The position numbers and the translations under genes were made by a program. The notes beneath the pieces are model-generated. The model searched no databases. It saw only the letters and a list, made by a program, of their open reading frames with translations, and had not been told where the DNA came from. Positions 10,519 through 20,107 of a stretch of DNA of 31,118 bases are shown piece after piece (the stretch's first letter is position 1; every line of letters starts with the position of its first letter). Source of the stretch: a virus; IMG/VR virus record IMGVR_UViG_3300027849_000038, positions 1 through 31,118 of that record. One strand, 5' to 3'.

Positions 10519-10530
10519 GTTTTTTTATTT

Positions 10531-12216
10531 TTAATATCCATTGTTCTGTGTGTAGGTTGTGCTGGCACTAAACAGTTGTTTTTCACCGCCAGGATTTGTT
10601 GTATTATCTGTTGATAATTTTACATTGGCATAAAATCCCTTTATTCCACTGATTTGCCCTCCAAAATTAATTTCTTTGGGACTTGGAGGTTTACTACCAT
10701 TTCGCAGATTGGCTACGTATTTATTTTCTTTTAAATTAAACCCAGCGTAATATTTAGATAATGGCGGATTGTTAGTGTTGAAAGCCGCGCTATACAAAGC
10801 TCTATCAGCTACTAAATAAAAATTTAATAAAACAAATTGAGATACATTTACATTTTGACTGACAACTAAAACTGCTGTAGCTACGTTATAGCTAACAACC
10901 GTGGTGTTTGTTGGGACACCTAACCCACTCACTAATGCACCCACCGGTATTAAACCAGTAACATCGTTTAGATTTATACTTGTTGTAGCAGATGCTTGTG
11001 CTGTTGTACCTGTTGATTCAGATATAACATACTCACCTTCGTGGTAACTGCTAATACCTGTTGTAGAATCAAAATTATTAACCCAACCATTGTTTAAGCT
11101 TATTTCTCCAGTTGAATCAGATTTATAATTAGAAACTTGCCAACCGCTGGTTCCTTCGTAGCCTATGGTTTGGAAACTCTTAGATATAGTAGGGCTAGAA
11201 TTTACAACAAAAGATATTGTACTAGGATATTGAACTCCATAAAAATTACTTCTCTTAACAACACTTCCGGCTGGTGTTACTTCAACATAATGTTTATACA
11301 ACTTACCTTTATATACTGTATAAAAATCGTTTTGAATGCTAAATATTTGTTCTGGTTTATAACTATAAAAAGAAGGCCAACCACCAGATTTTTCATCAAA
11401 AGACGACGTATAATACGGTAATAACGCGGGTTGAGATATTGGGTCTCTTTGCAAAGAAACAACATATTCTGAGTTGTGTACGTTATAACCGCCTTGTATA
11501 AACCCGCTAGAACTAGCTGTGTCTATTTTATTTAACTCATCTCTAAAAAAGTCTTTCATTCCATAAGACGATATTTCAGTGATACCGTCTTTGCTTAATC
11601 TAAGAATAGCATTATTGTTTTTGTCTGAAAAGTATTTCCGATAACCATAAACAGCAAAACTTTCTGGGTTTTTACTTATACCATATTCTCCCGCATAAGG
11701 CTGTATAACACCTATAACTAAATTACTAGAGGTTACACTTCCACCGCCTTCCGCGGAGTATATTGCATCTTTATCTATCAACGCCCTTGATACTTTTTGT
11801 TCTTGAAAAACAACTAAATTAGAATCCTCCGCATAAAGCCTTTGTATGGAACCGTTGGAAGGATCTGCACTTTTTGTTATGTCTTCCGCTATAGAGAAAA
11901 CGTTAGAGTTGTTTATTCCAGTTCTAGAATTAAATATCCCAGAATATATCATTGAGTTAACTCTAAACGACGCGGAGGTTTGATCTTCTACTAAATACGC
12001 TTTAGCTCCATAATCCGTAGATGTATTATTAAAACCACCTCTAATTCTAGATTCTTCTACAACCCAATCTTGAGCGTCGTTTGTAACAGCAACAACAGGG
12101 TAACCTCCTATATCTTCTGGTATACCTCTAGATCCGTTCCAAATAGGTTCCTTAGAAGAATTAGTTTTATTTAAAAAAAATGAATTGAAATATTTAACTT
12201 CTATTATTGCTGCCAT
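10531..12216 (-). CDS. Tail hub/stabilisation-like protein, propeller type, with inserted beta module
   Basis: The 561-residue protein belongs by eye to a family widespread in uncultured marine phages. Recognisable segments include AKAYLVEDQTSASFRVN, YAGEYGISKNPESFAVYGYR and the later GMKDFFRDEL. The periodic beta-rich pattern suggests a propeller like the P22 gp10 / T7 gp12 group of tail proteins, but this is fold-level inference. Residues ~393-470 form a different module, rich in Thr/Ser/Val and ending in strands of the type VLVVSQNVNVSQFVLLNF, which resembles modules in the neighbouring 1627-residue protein. The gene follows that protein after 30 bases. Probable role: part of the short tail below the connector. 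The C-terminus (NPGGEKQLFSAS onward) may face outward. Confidence 0.8.
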   Translation of the reverse strand: MAAIIEVKYFNSFFLNKTNSSKEPIWNGSRGIPEDIGGYPVVAVTNDAQDWVVEESRIRGGFNNTSTDYGAKAYLVEDQTSASFRVNSMIYSGIFNSRTGINNSNVFSIAEDITKSADPSNGSIQRLYAEDSNLVVFQEQKVSRALIDKDAIYSAEGGGSVTSSNLVIGVIQPYAGEYGISKNPESFAVYGYRKYFSDKNNNAILRLSKDGITEISSYGMKDFFRDELNKIDTASSSGFIQGGYNVHNSEYVVSLQRDPISQPALLPYYTSSFDEKSGGWPSFYSYKPEQIFSIQNDFYTVYKGKLYKHYVEVTPAGSVVKRSNFYGVQYPSTISFVVNSSPTISKSFQTIGYEGTSGWQVSNYKSDSTGEISLNNGWVNNFDSTTGISSYHEGEYVISESTGTTAQASATTSINLNDVTGLIPVGALVSGLGVPTNTTVVSYNVATAVLVVSQNVNVSQFVLLNFYLVADRALYSAAFNTNNPPLSKYYAGFNLKENKYVANLRNGSKPPSPKEINFGGQISGIKGFYANVKLSTDNTTNPGGEKQLFSASTTYTQNNGY

Positions 12217-12246
12217 TTATATAGTATTACTTATTTTTAACTTAAA

Positions 12247-15200
12247 TTACACATTAACCTGCCATGCTATACCGTCTACATCATAATTGTTTTCGTCTAT
12301 ATCAAACGTAGCAACTGTAACAGGTGTTGGTGAAGGATAGGCGCCAATACGCCAACCAAATGAACCGGAGCTTGGAGCAGCGTTATTACCAGTGTCTGTT
12401 ATTGCGTAATTACCAATTTGAGGTGGAGTTGTAGCTGGATAAAGTATTGCAAAATAACCATACGATTCACAAGTAGCCGTCCAAAGATCCATAACTGCTT
12501 GTTCTGAAACATTAGAAAATCTTAAGTTTTCGCATAAAGGTAAAGTGTTTACAGTTGCAAAATCTATAGTTATAAAACCACTTCCTCCAAGCGAGCTTGT
12601 TAAAGGTGGTTGTATTGGTCCAAGCATTGTTTGTGTTGGTGCATACCCACCATATCCAATAGGATATTGAGAGATGAATCTGTTTGGAGGATTATCTATA
12701 CCAAACTCTGTGCTAAAATTTAAAGTTGTTAAACTCTCTAGACTACTTTCGTTAGACCAGGGGCCATTATACAAATACCAACCCCAAGCCGCGCTACTAG
12801 CACCGCCGTATACTTCAAAAACTGTTATAGTTTGATACCACGTGTCATCTCCGCCTGCATTATTAGCGCCACCAGTTGGAGCTCGTTTCCTTCTGAATTT
12901 CCTAAAATACGAAAACTGTTTTACATTTTTAACTAAAGCTCCAAAATCAATAACTATATTTATGCAGTCTTGATCATTTTGACCACCAGCGTCTTGAACG
13001 CATATAGTTAATTCATATCTATCTACAGGAACGTCACCAGGTTGAGTATTTATTAGTTGAAACTTAGCTTCACCACCAACTATTGTTGGCGTATCTAATA
13101 TGTCAAAATAATTTACATCATCACCTTGTAAGTTTGTTTGAGATGTTATTGTGCAGCTGCCGTTTGAAAATAATGAAGCTAAATTTACATTATTTGCTCC
13201 ATTCACACAATCAATAGTGGTTATGTTTACAGTGTCATTCGTTATATTGAAAGTTGTACCGTCTGATGGCAGTTTTATTGTTGGTGCTACGTTAGCTAAT
13301 ATTAAATTTCTAGTGACTTGTAAGTTTTGACCATTTACAACTGCTGTAAATTTTAATGAAAAAGAACGTGAATTAGGAGGGCTAGAGCTATTATTTTCAC
13401 CAAAATATATGTCATTATAGTAAGCCGCTGTTGTTATTATTTGAAACTCATTTTGATTAGACGTTTGTACTAAAGTGAAATAGCTCAAATTGGTTATATC
13501 TTGTATGTTGTCTCTAACCTCTACTAATTCTAGAGGCGTTGTAATATCAGCAAAAGGGACTATACTACCAAAATTATCTAACACATAAAAGAAGGTTGAT
13601 AATACATTTCCACCCAAAGCTAATCCTTCTGTAAAAGGAGTTTGGTTAAATTGAGTTAAAGTAGCTCCAGCAGAACCTTCATTTATAATCGCGTTATTTA
13701 AGTCGGATATTAAACCAGAGGTTGATGTTTCCCAAAATATATCTAATAAACTTTCAACAGGTTTAGTCTCGTAAACAGCTAAATACTGAATCCCAGGCGT
13801 AGAATCAGGTATTATAGTTATTGTTTGATCTAAAGTTACTGTTTGAGGAGTATCAACTTGTAAAGTAGGAGCCGTAGTATAGGTTATATTTGTTCCACTT
13901 GATACATTAACAATATTACTAACCGTCAAGGTTACACTTGGTGCTGTTCCAGTTATGTTTGTTATAGCTGTTCCAGCTGGAATACCATTTGCAGTAACTA
14001 AAGTTCCGTTTCCAGCACCTCCAGTTGGTATAGCGTCTACAATAAAAGAAACATCTCCACCTGAAGGTGTTCCAGTTGTTACTTGAGCCGATCCAGCAGA
14101 TGCTCCGTTTAAAAACTGAACAACTTTTAAGTCTTTTGGAAAATTATTAGATAAAACTATATCTCCAGGAATAATAGTAGATGTATCACCTGCAATGTCT
14201 ACTAACCTAAAAGTATCAGTTGTAGCAGATTCAGCTATGTTAGCAGTTACGGTGTCAAAGTTTGTTGTTGATATTTGACCTATCTTAGATTCCGTGCTTA
14301 TTCTAGCTATCAAAGGGTTTGATTCAATAGAATAGAATTGAGGGAAATAGTTAGGCCTTGGGGGTTCAGAAGGATTATACTCAAATAAATCATTTAGAGT
14401 AGATATAGTTGAAACAGTGTCTGAAGATCTTCCGGGGTAATACTGCTCGTTTGAACTACCCGAGTCCGTTGTTGGATCTATTTCTATATTAGTGTTTTGA
14501 ACTCTACCATAAAGCTGCACAGAACTTCTAAACTGCTTTTGCTGAGGACCAACCTGAGACAAATCCCTAGGCACTTTGTTTATGTTATCGTTTATAAGTA
14601 CAGTATGAGAAGTGTTGCCTATCTCTAAAGTAGTATCTTCTGGATATGAAGCCATTATACCAGGTAAATAGACGTTGTAATACTCTTGTTCGGTTTGTTT
14701 AACAACTACCTTAAAAGAGTACCATCCTAGCGGATTGTAATCTAAGCTAGCTATATTTCCATTGTACAAACCTGGAGTACCTGTATTTAGATTTATAGTG
14801 GACGATATTGCTTCATTGAAGATTATTTTTAAAGAATCGCCTGGCCAATTTGATGGCGTTTGTGAAATATCAGAATAAGGAGAGTATACGGTTGAACCAG
14901 AAAATGATTGCGAACTCCCATTAGAACTCAAAAATCTTACAATTTCTTTATTGTTAGATAAAATAACAGTCGACGTTCTACCAAACTTATCAGACAAAAC
15001 AATTCCTACTTGGTAGTTTCTGTTTTGTTTTAAAGAGCTATTTGGGTATTCTATAACGCTAGTCGTTTGGGTCGTGTCCGAGCCGGGTTCAAATAAAACT
15101 ATATTAGATGCGACTAGATTAGTAACTGCATTAGTTAACACAACTACGTAATTACCAGGATTAAGTGGGTTTTCTGTTACAGAGACTACCTCTGTCTCTT

Positions 15201-17130
15201 CTGGAATGCTACCGGTACCTACAACTATAGATATAAAATCTCCAACACTTGGAGGTATAGAACCTTTTTGTATCTCTATAGTGGTGCCATTGTATGGTCC
15301 TCCAATAATTGTTCCTTCTTCTTTTTTTAAATCAAAATCTGCTTTATTAGAAACAGATATATTGTAATTTAAAGAATTTGGTGGGGTGTGCTTGTCTTGA
15401 TAATTGGCATATATAACTCTATTGCCGGCGATTTCTTGAGAAAGAGATCTTACTGGAATTTTATCATAAACTCTAGTTAAATCTTTTTCTAATAAAGTTT
15501 TAAAAGGTTTTTTAGATAAATAATCATAAACATAATAATCAGGATCACCCACGTTTAAAACAACATCGTCTACTAGTGTTTGAGGTAAATCTAATGTTAT
15601 TTGTCCTCCAGACGATGGATTGTTTGCGTCTGTTGGATCAAACACGGTTATTTTAGGCTTACCTACTATACCAAATCCAGTGACTAAACCACCTACAGTT
15701 ATTCCTCCTTTTATGTTGTCAATACTAAAAGGCCCTACTGAATTGTTCACGACACCGTTTACAGTAAAAGTACCTGCGGATTGTTCAATGTTGTTTATAG
15801 TGACAGTCTCTATAACTTTAACGGCAATAGCATCTGATTCTTTATATAATATATCTATTTCTTTTATTTTTAAACTATCCTCTAAGTTATAGTTTAGAAA
15901 TGGTAAGGGTATTCTAAGCTTTATTTCATCTAGTTTGTTTTCTACAAAATAAACAACTGTACTTCTATAAGCGTCAGCTTGATTATCTAGCTCTTGCAGG
16001 TTAAGAGTGTTTTCTTTTACATACATAAAATATCCATCTTGCTTTGGAATAAATGCGATTTGAGTAAAAGGAGCAAATAAAGAATACTCATTATCATCAA
16101 ACCTAAATCTATAAGAAAATCTAACAAATTTGTCTTCTAAAAAGTCTGGATCTCCTGAGAAATTAACATCATAATAAGGATTTGGATTTAATACTATTTT
16201 TTCACTAGTGTTAAGCGTTGGCAATATTCCTCCTGTTATTGTTATTTCCCAAAATGGAATTAAGGGTGTAGTTGTATCGTTATATGTAGCTGACTGAACT
16301 GTAGCTCCGGTAACTGGCGTTAGTCCACCTCCAAAAGCAGGATTACCTAGAACCGAAATCAATGCTCCAGGACCATAAATAGATCCGCTTTCTTGTATGT
16401 CACCTTTGAAAGATGTTACTCTTACAACAGTATTACTAATTCTAGTCAACACGTTTCCAGCACCTCCGTTTGGATAGTACAAAGAACTTACGTCATACAT
16501 AGTAGTTTCATATTCACCAGTAGTACTAGATAAATAGCTTTTTGAATAAAGCTCTATGCAAGAATATGGATTGTATTTTGCTACAGATATTTGATCCTCA
16601 AAAGTATAATAAGTTGCATTTGTAAAAAACCCTGTTGGATTCGCTAGTTCTATGTTTATTTTTCTAGGTTGATTTCTATTGTCAGTCCAAAACAATAACG
16701 TTTCTAAAAGATTTACTCCATATATTGGATTTTTTTTAGAAAAATTTAAAAAAGCCCCTTTAACCAAGCAAACAGGTGCAGAGGCATTAGGATTACATGC
16801 AAAAATAAAATGATTAGAACCAACTCCCGTAGGATAGTAATCTTTATTAGGGTTACTTGGGTCTGGATTGTCTGTTAAAAATAAAAAAACAGTGTTAGAA
16901 TTATCATCTTCTAGGTGACCTATACAATATAGATTATTAACCCCTGTTATAGCTTCAAAGTCGAAAACAGAGTAATTACCTAAAACGTTTTCAACAGTAC
17001 CAACACCGTCACCTTCTGATTTGCTAACCTGCAAGTTGTAAGCATCTCTATATTCTCCGCTTGGTATTAAACGGGCATCTAAGTCTTTATTCATCTTAGA
17101 CTTTAAAAAAGTATTTATAGCTTTAGCCAT
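12247..17130 (-). CDS. Large tail structural protein, 1627 residues, with beta and Ig-like modules
   Basis: The N-terminus (KMNKDLDARLIPSGEYRDA, SEGDGVGTVENVLGN) matches a tail-protein family common in marine short-tailed phages. Other conserved-looking segments are FVRFSYRFRFDDNEYSLFAPF-like (~330-350) and KDLTRVYDKIPVRSLSQEI-like (~547-580). Into this core at least five Gly/Thr-rich beta modules appear inserted (~231-317, 444-497, 611-654, 964-1004, 1022-1084). Residues ~1275-1395 look like an Ig- or cadherin-like domain with paired cysteines (IDCVNG, NGSCTI, TICVQD, QDCINI). A basic, Gly/Asn-rich linker (~1400-1430) leads to a C-terminal domain of about 195 residues that I cannot assign. 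The protein probably combines a tail-tube or propeller core with outward domains for host contact. It follows the 408-residue gene by 6 bases. Confidence 0.8.
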   Translation of the reverse strand: MAKAINTFLKSKMNKDLDARLIPSGEYRDAYNLQVSKSEGDGVGTVENVLGNYSVFDFEAITGVNNLYCIGHLEDDNSNTVFLFLTDNPDPSNPNKDYYPTGVGSNHFIFACNPNASAPVCLVKGAFLNFSKKNPIYGVNLLETLLFWTDNRNQPRKINIELANPTGFFTNATYYTFEDQISVAKYNPYSCIELYSKSYLSSTTGEYETTMYDVSSLYYPNGGAGNVLTRISNTVVRVTSFKGDIQESGSIYGPGALISVLGNPAFGGGLTPVTGATVQSATYNDTTTPLIPFWEITITGGILPTLNTSEKIVLNPNPYYDVNFSGDPDFLEDKFVRFSYRFRFDDNEYSLFAPFTQIAFIPKQDGYFMYVKENTLNLQELDNQADAYRSTVVYFVENKLDEIKLRIPLPFLNYNLEDSLKIKEIDILYKESDAIAVKVIETVTINNIEQSAGTFTVNGVVNNSVGPFSIDNIKGGITVGGLVTGFGIVGKPKITVFDPTDANNPSSGGQITLDLPQTLVDDVVLNVGDPDYYVYDYLSKKPFKTLLEKDLTRVYDKIPVRSLSQEIAGNRVIYANYQDKHTPPNSLNYNISVSNKADFDLKKEEGTIIGGPYNGTTIEIQKGSIPPSVGDFISIVVGTGSIPEETEVVSVTENPLNPGNYVVVLTNAVTNLVASNIVLFEPGSDTTQTTSVIEYPNSSLKQNRNYQVGIVLSDKFGRTSTVILSNNKEIVRFLSSNGSSQSFSGSTVYSPYSDISQTPSNWPGDSLKIIFNEAISSTINLNTGTPGLYNGNIASLDYNPLGWYSFKVVVKQTEQEYYNVYLPGIMASYPEDTTLEIGNTSHTVLINDNINKVPRDLSQVGPQQKQFRSSVQLYGRVQNTNIEIDPTTDSGSSNEQYYPGRSSDTVSTISTLNDLFEYNPSEPPRPNYFPQFYSIESNPLIARISTESKIGQISTTNFDTVTANIAESATTDTFRLVDIAGDTSTIIPGDIVLSNNFPKDLKVVQFLNGASAGSAQVTTGTPSGGDVSFIVDAIPTGGAGNGTLVTANGIPAGTAITNITGTAPSVTLTVSNIVNVSSGTNITYTTAPTLQVDTPQTVTLDQTITIIPDSTPGIQYLAVYETKPVESLLDIFWETSTSGLISDLNNAIINEGSAGATLTQFNQTPFTEGLALGGNVLSTFFYVLDNFGSIVPFADITTPLELVEVRDNIQDITNLSYFTLVQTSNQNEFQIITTAAYYNDIYFGENNSSSPPNSRSFSLKFTAVVNGQNLQVTRNLILANVAPTIKLPSDGTTFNITNDTVNITTIDCVNGANNVNLASLFSNGSCTITSQTNLQGDDVNYFDILDTPTIVGGEAKFQLINTQPGDVPVDRYELTICVQDAGGQNDQDCINIVIDFGALVKNVKQFSYFRKFRRKRAPTGGANNAGGDDTWYQTITVFEVYGGASSAAWGWYLYNGPWSNESSLESLTTLNFSTEFGIDNPPNRFISQYPIGYGGYAPTQTMLGPIQPPLTSSLGGSGFITIDFATVNTLPLCENLRFSNVSEQAVMDLWTATCESYGYFAILYPATTPPQIGNYAITDTGNNAAPSSGSFGWRIGAYPSPTPVTVATFDIDENNYDVDGIAWQVNV

Positions 17131-17136
17131 TTAATT

Positions 17137-18363
17137 TTAGTGTTTAATCCATTTTGATTTACCTCTCATTACTTGAACTATCTCATCGAGCTTAATGTTA
17201 GATAACCTTATTTTTGCATTTCTTAATTTAGCTCTTCTGTCTTTTTGTAGTCTTTGAACTAAATACTCTTGTTGACCTGATCTCGTAGATACTATAGAAT
17301 GTAATATAGATGCATATAGAGCATCTTCAGCTAGCTTAGGAACTTTAGTGTCTACGTCATGTGCTAGACCATCAGAGATGTATTCTAGTACAATAAGCTT
17401 TCCAACCAGATTACTAGAAAAAGACATTTTACCTTCACGCTCGTTCATATTAAACCACCCGTTTGACTGTGCTAGTTGCGGATCAAGACCATATTGTCTT
17501 CCCCAGTTCCAGCTACCTTCAAATCCATAAGCATTTTGAAAATCAACCGCTTGATCTATGTTATTAGCAAACTGGCCGTTTAACAAATTATCATTAGCTC
17601 TTTTCCATCTTTCCTCTGTCAGGGAAGTTCCTTCGATGTTTTCACCAAAGTTATCCTGTGTTGGCACACCTACTTGATCTTGTATAGGTGTTTCGTAAGG
17701 ACTTATTGTAAGATTATTTGCTGGATATATAATTCTTTTAACTCCTAGTTGATCTATGAAAGATACTCTCACGTAGTTTACATAGTCTTGAGGTAGTATA
17801 ACACTTAAGCTTGCTGGTATATTTAATTCCTGGGAATGAACACTCTTCAACGTGTCGTAGCTGAATTCTTGTAAACTTCTTTTAGCAAAAAATAACACAT
17901 CTGATTTTTTAGTGTTCTGTAATATTTTACCATCTCCTACGTATCCAACCATAAAGTTATCAACCGCATCACTTAGTTTTATGTACTCATAGCTTCCATA
18001 ATTATCTTCAACTACTTCTCCATATGCTTTTTCAGCCTCTGTAGACCCATATTTACCCCCGCTTAGTAGTTTTAATTGAACTACTATATATAAACCAATA
18101 GCAGGTTCTAGACCAGCTGGAAACACAATTGCGTTATTTACAACAGTAAATGCCGTCGTATATTCAACGTATCCTCCAGGTAAACCAGAAGTGCTTGTAT
18201 ATAATTTAAAGTTATTTAAAGCATAATTTACATCATTTGGATTCCAATTACCTAGTATTAAGTTAGTATCAAATGTTGTAGGAAAAGAAAGCAAAACGCC
18301 GTCCCCTCTAAAACCCTGGGCTCCTTGGTAATATTGTTGATTAGTTTCAGTTATTAAACCCAT
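17137..18363 (-). CDS. Head-tail connector / tail structural protein, 408 residues
   Basis: The C-terminal part (LAEDALYASILHSIVSTR, EYLVQRLQKDRRAKLRNAKI, VMRGKSKWIKH) closely resembles a structural family I know from uncultured marine phages. The basic C-terminus with many Lys/Arg suggests contact with DNA or an acidic partner. The N-terminal ~110 residues are beta-rich and may be an added domain; the central part (ELNIPASLSVILPQDYVNYV, then VGVKRIIYP-like strands) is a compact beta region. The gene directly follows the 252-residue connector candidate with 2 bases between them and precedes the large tail protein. This order fits an adaptor or tail-ring protein joining the portal to the tail. 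The exact function is not established by sequence alone. Confidence 0.8.
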   Translation of the reverse strand: MGLITETNQQYYQGAQGFRGDGVLLSFPTTFDTNLILGNWNPNDVNYALNNFKLYTSTSGLPGGYVEYTTAFTVVNNAIVFPAGLEPAIGLYIVVQLKLLSGGKYGSTEAEKAYGEVVEDNYGSYEYIKLSDAVDNFMVGYVGDGKILQNTKKSDVLFFAKRSLQEFSYDTLKSVHSQELNIPASLSVILPQDYVNYVRVSFIDQLGVKRIIYPANNLTISPYETPIQDQVGVPTQDNFGENIEGTSLTEERWKRANDNLLNGQFANNIDQAVDFQNAYGFEGSWNWGRQYGLDPQLAQSNGWFNMNEREGKMSFSSNLVGKLIVLEYISDGLAHDVDTKVPKLAEDALYASILHSIVSTRSGQQEYLVQRLQKDRRAKLRNAKIRLSNIKLDEIVQVMRGKSKWIKH

Positions 18364-18365
18364 TG

Positions 18366-19124
18366 TTATGATTTTTCGTTAATTGAAGTTTGTTGAGCTT
18401 CTTGCTCAGCTACTTGTATAATTGTAGGATCGTTTATAACAACCCCAAAGTATTTTAATACACCAACAACCAAGCTTGTTTGCTCTGAACTGTCTAGTTC
18501 AAAATTAACAGAGTTTGTAGAGTTGTATAAATATTGACCGGAATTACCAATTGTAAAATTCCAACGTGGGTTTAATGGGTAAACCAAGCAGTTAGCTAAT
18601 ACAGAGTCTGGAAGAGGGGTTATAAATAAAGAAGAGCTAGTAGACGTGCCACTACTTAAGTAATATATTGGATTTTGTTTTGTGGGTAGAGTTAGTTTTG
18701 ATCTTACTATTTTGTTGTAATCACTTTTTGAAGTAAACTGAGTTATTGAATCGTATTTAGGTTGACCATCGTATGTTGATATAATAGATCCAAATTTACG
18801 CACAATTCTATTTATAGAACCAGTAGCTGACAGCTGAGGTTGTAAAAAAGCATTTTCCGCGTTTATGGTTAATTGTAATTCTTGTTCAAACGGCGTTAGT
18901 TTTGATTGCATGTCTTTAGACATATTAAAAAACTCAGTGTTATTTTGGGTGTTATTTTGATTCACTCTATTTAATTGATTTCCATCTGGAAAATACGATT
19001 CAAATATTTCTAACTGGACCTGAGCTGCTAAACTATTAAATTCAGCAGGTGGAACATAACCCCTTTGTTCTTTGTTTAATATATACAAGACTGTTTGATA
19101 TACTGTATTTACGTTTACTGCCAT
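18366..19124 (-). CDS. Head-tail adaptor-like protein, 252 residues
   Basis: The N-terminus (YILNKEQRGYVPPAEFNSLA) is a strongly recognisable signature of a structural family in marine and crAss-like phages. It is helical, and followed by a beta-rich middle (FITPLPDS, LVYPLNPRWNFTIG) and a C-terminal helix (LVVGVLKYFGVVINDPTIIQ). The length and position after the capsid protein and before other connectors fit a head-completion or tail-adaptor role. The ATG at 19122-19124 has an A-rich leader (AACAAAAATAGAAC) just downstream of an intrinsic terminator. A Gln/Asn-rich patch (~53-65) is a local oddity. Function is inferred from position and resemblance; a tail-tube role cannot be excluded. Confidence 0.8.
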   Translation of the reverse strand: MAVNVNTVYQTVLYILNKEQRGYVPPAEFNSLAAQVQLEIFESYFPDGNQLNRVNQNNTQNNTEFFNMSKDMQSKLTPFEQELQLTINAENAFLQPQLSATGSINRIVRKFGSIISTYDGQPKYDSITQFTSKSDYNKIVRSKLTLPTKQNPIYYLSSGTSTSSSLFITPLPDSVLANCLVYPLNPRWNFTIGNSGQYLYNSTNSVNFELDSSEQTSLVVGVLKYFGVVINDPTIIQVAEQEAQQTSINEKS

Positions 19125-19143
19125 GTTCTATTTTTGTTATAAT

Positions 19144-19166
19144 AAAAGGCCCGAGTTAACGAGCCC
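19144..19166 (-). terminator. Intrinsic terminator after the 273-residue gene
   Basis: On the minus strand GGCUCG (19165-19160) pairs with CGGGCC (19153-19148) around a six-base loop UUAACU, followed by UUUU. One pair is U-G on the minus strand but becomes an A-C mismatch on the plus strand, so the hairpin is better formed in the minus-strand transcript, as expected for the direction of the genes. It lies in the 62-base gap between the 273- and 252-residue genes. Confidence 0.75.
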
Positions 19167-19186
19167 TATATTAGTATTACCTGTTT

Positions 19187-20008
19187 TTATAGTTTTTTAT
19201 CTATAGACTTATAGATTTCTACTCCTTCGTCTGTTTTTAAGAAAGCCGCAAACGCTGAGTAAGGGTTTTCATCAAAAGGAACGTTCATTAATTTCCTATC
19301 GTTTGATCCCCATGTGAATGTTCGTTGATCTGGTGATAGTTTTATAATTCCAACTTCAGCTGCTCTAATAGCGAAATTTCTTAGTTGTACATTTTCATCG
19401 TTAGCTAAGCTAATAAATAATGAAGGATTGCTTCTAGCAAATAATAGTAAGTCTCTTTTAAGTTCTTTAGAGCTCATTTCATTTACTTTAGAACCTATTT
19501 CAACTCTTAATATAGCCTCTGCTTGATCTATGTCTATGTTTCTAGCTGCATTCATGGCATCTATTTGAAGATCTAATACTTCTAACTGATCAACAGCCTC
19601 TTCTTTAGCGCTAAACTCTTCGTATAGTTTTCCTTTTAAAGGGTGATACAAAGATAATAGTTTTTGTAGATTTTGTTGTTCTTTTTTTACAGTTAAAGTT
19701 CCTTTTTGAAACCTAATATGTCCCATAGTAACCTCTCCTTTTTGTTCGTCTACTAAAGGTGAATCTTGATTAGTAGCATATCTTATTTCTTTTTGTTTTC
19801 CAGTTGACTCATCAAAATATAGTAAAGCATGCTTTCTTGTATGCCTGCCTGGTATTGTTAATGTTAAAGGGTTTTTGCTACCTTTTAAATAATAGACTCT
19901 ATCTTTGATTTCCCACGTTGGTTTTGTAGGTTTTACTGGAGTAGCAACTTGTGTTACCACTTCTTGAGGTGCAACCTCAACTTTTTTTGCTGCAGCTTGT
20001 TTAGCCAT
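19187..20008 (-). CDS. Conserved marine-phage head-region protein, 273 residues
   Basis: The protein follows the major capsid gene and belongs by eye to a family of unknown function found in marine phage contigs. Clear segments are KDRVYYLKGSKNPLTLTI, DENVQLRNFAIRAAEVGIIK and VPFDENPYSAFAAFLKTDEG. An Ala/Lys/Pro/Val-rich N-terminal tail (1-30) precedes a beta domain (~31-115) and then a helical C-terminal half (~120-273) with coiled-coil character near EEAVDQLEVLDLQIDAMNAA. The gene is framed by two intrinsic terminators and has a possible promoter upstream, so its expression may be set apart from the capsid gene. Roles to consider are head decoration, head completion or DNA-end handling; none is proven. 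Confidence 0.8.
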   Translation of the reverse strand: MAKQAAAKKVEVAPQEVVTQVATPVKPTKPTWEIKDRVYYLKGSKNPLTLTIPGRHTRKHALLYFDESTGKQKEIRYATNQDSPLVDEQKGEVTMGHIRFQKGTLTVKKEQQNLQKLLSLYHPLKGKLYEEFSAKEEAVDQLEVLDLQIDAMNAARNIDIDQAEAILRVEIGSKVNEMSSKELKRDLLLFARSNPSLFISLANDENVQLRNFAIRAAEVGIIKLSPDQRTFTWGSNDRKLMNVPFDENPYSAFAAFLKTDEGVEIYKSIDKKL

Positions 20009-20051
20009 AATATAATAAAATTAAATAGTTTAAAAATGTGACAATAGCCTT

Positions 20052-20081
20052 AGTATATAAGTAGTAAGGGGCTAATGTCAT
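20052..20081 (-). promoter_or_regulatory. Possible promoter between capsid gene and 273-residue gene
   Basis: On the minus strand ATGACA (20081-20076) and TATACT (20057-20052) are separated by 18 bases, each one base off the sigma70 consensus. They lie just downstream of the capsid terminator and about 45 bases upstream of the next ATG. A Bacteroidota host would prefer a different consensus (TTTG and TAnnTTTG), which I do not see clearly here, so this call is weak. Confidence 0.3.
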
Positions 20082-20083
20082 AT

Positions 20084-20107
20084 AAAAACCCCCGCCCGAA
20101 GGCAGGG
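20084..20107 (-). terminator. Strong intrinsic terminator after the major capsid gene
   Basis: On the minus strand CCCUGCC (20107-20101) pairs with GGCGGGG (20096-20090) around a UUCG tetraloop (20100-20097), followed by UUUUU (20088-20084). The stem is G+C-rich in an otherwise A+T-rich gap. The U-G pair at 20104/20093 would be an A-C mismatch on the plus strand, so the structure favours minus-strand transcripts. It would end or thin out transcripts after the capsid gene. Confidence 0.88.
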
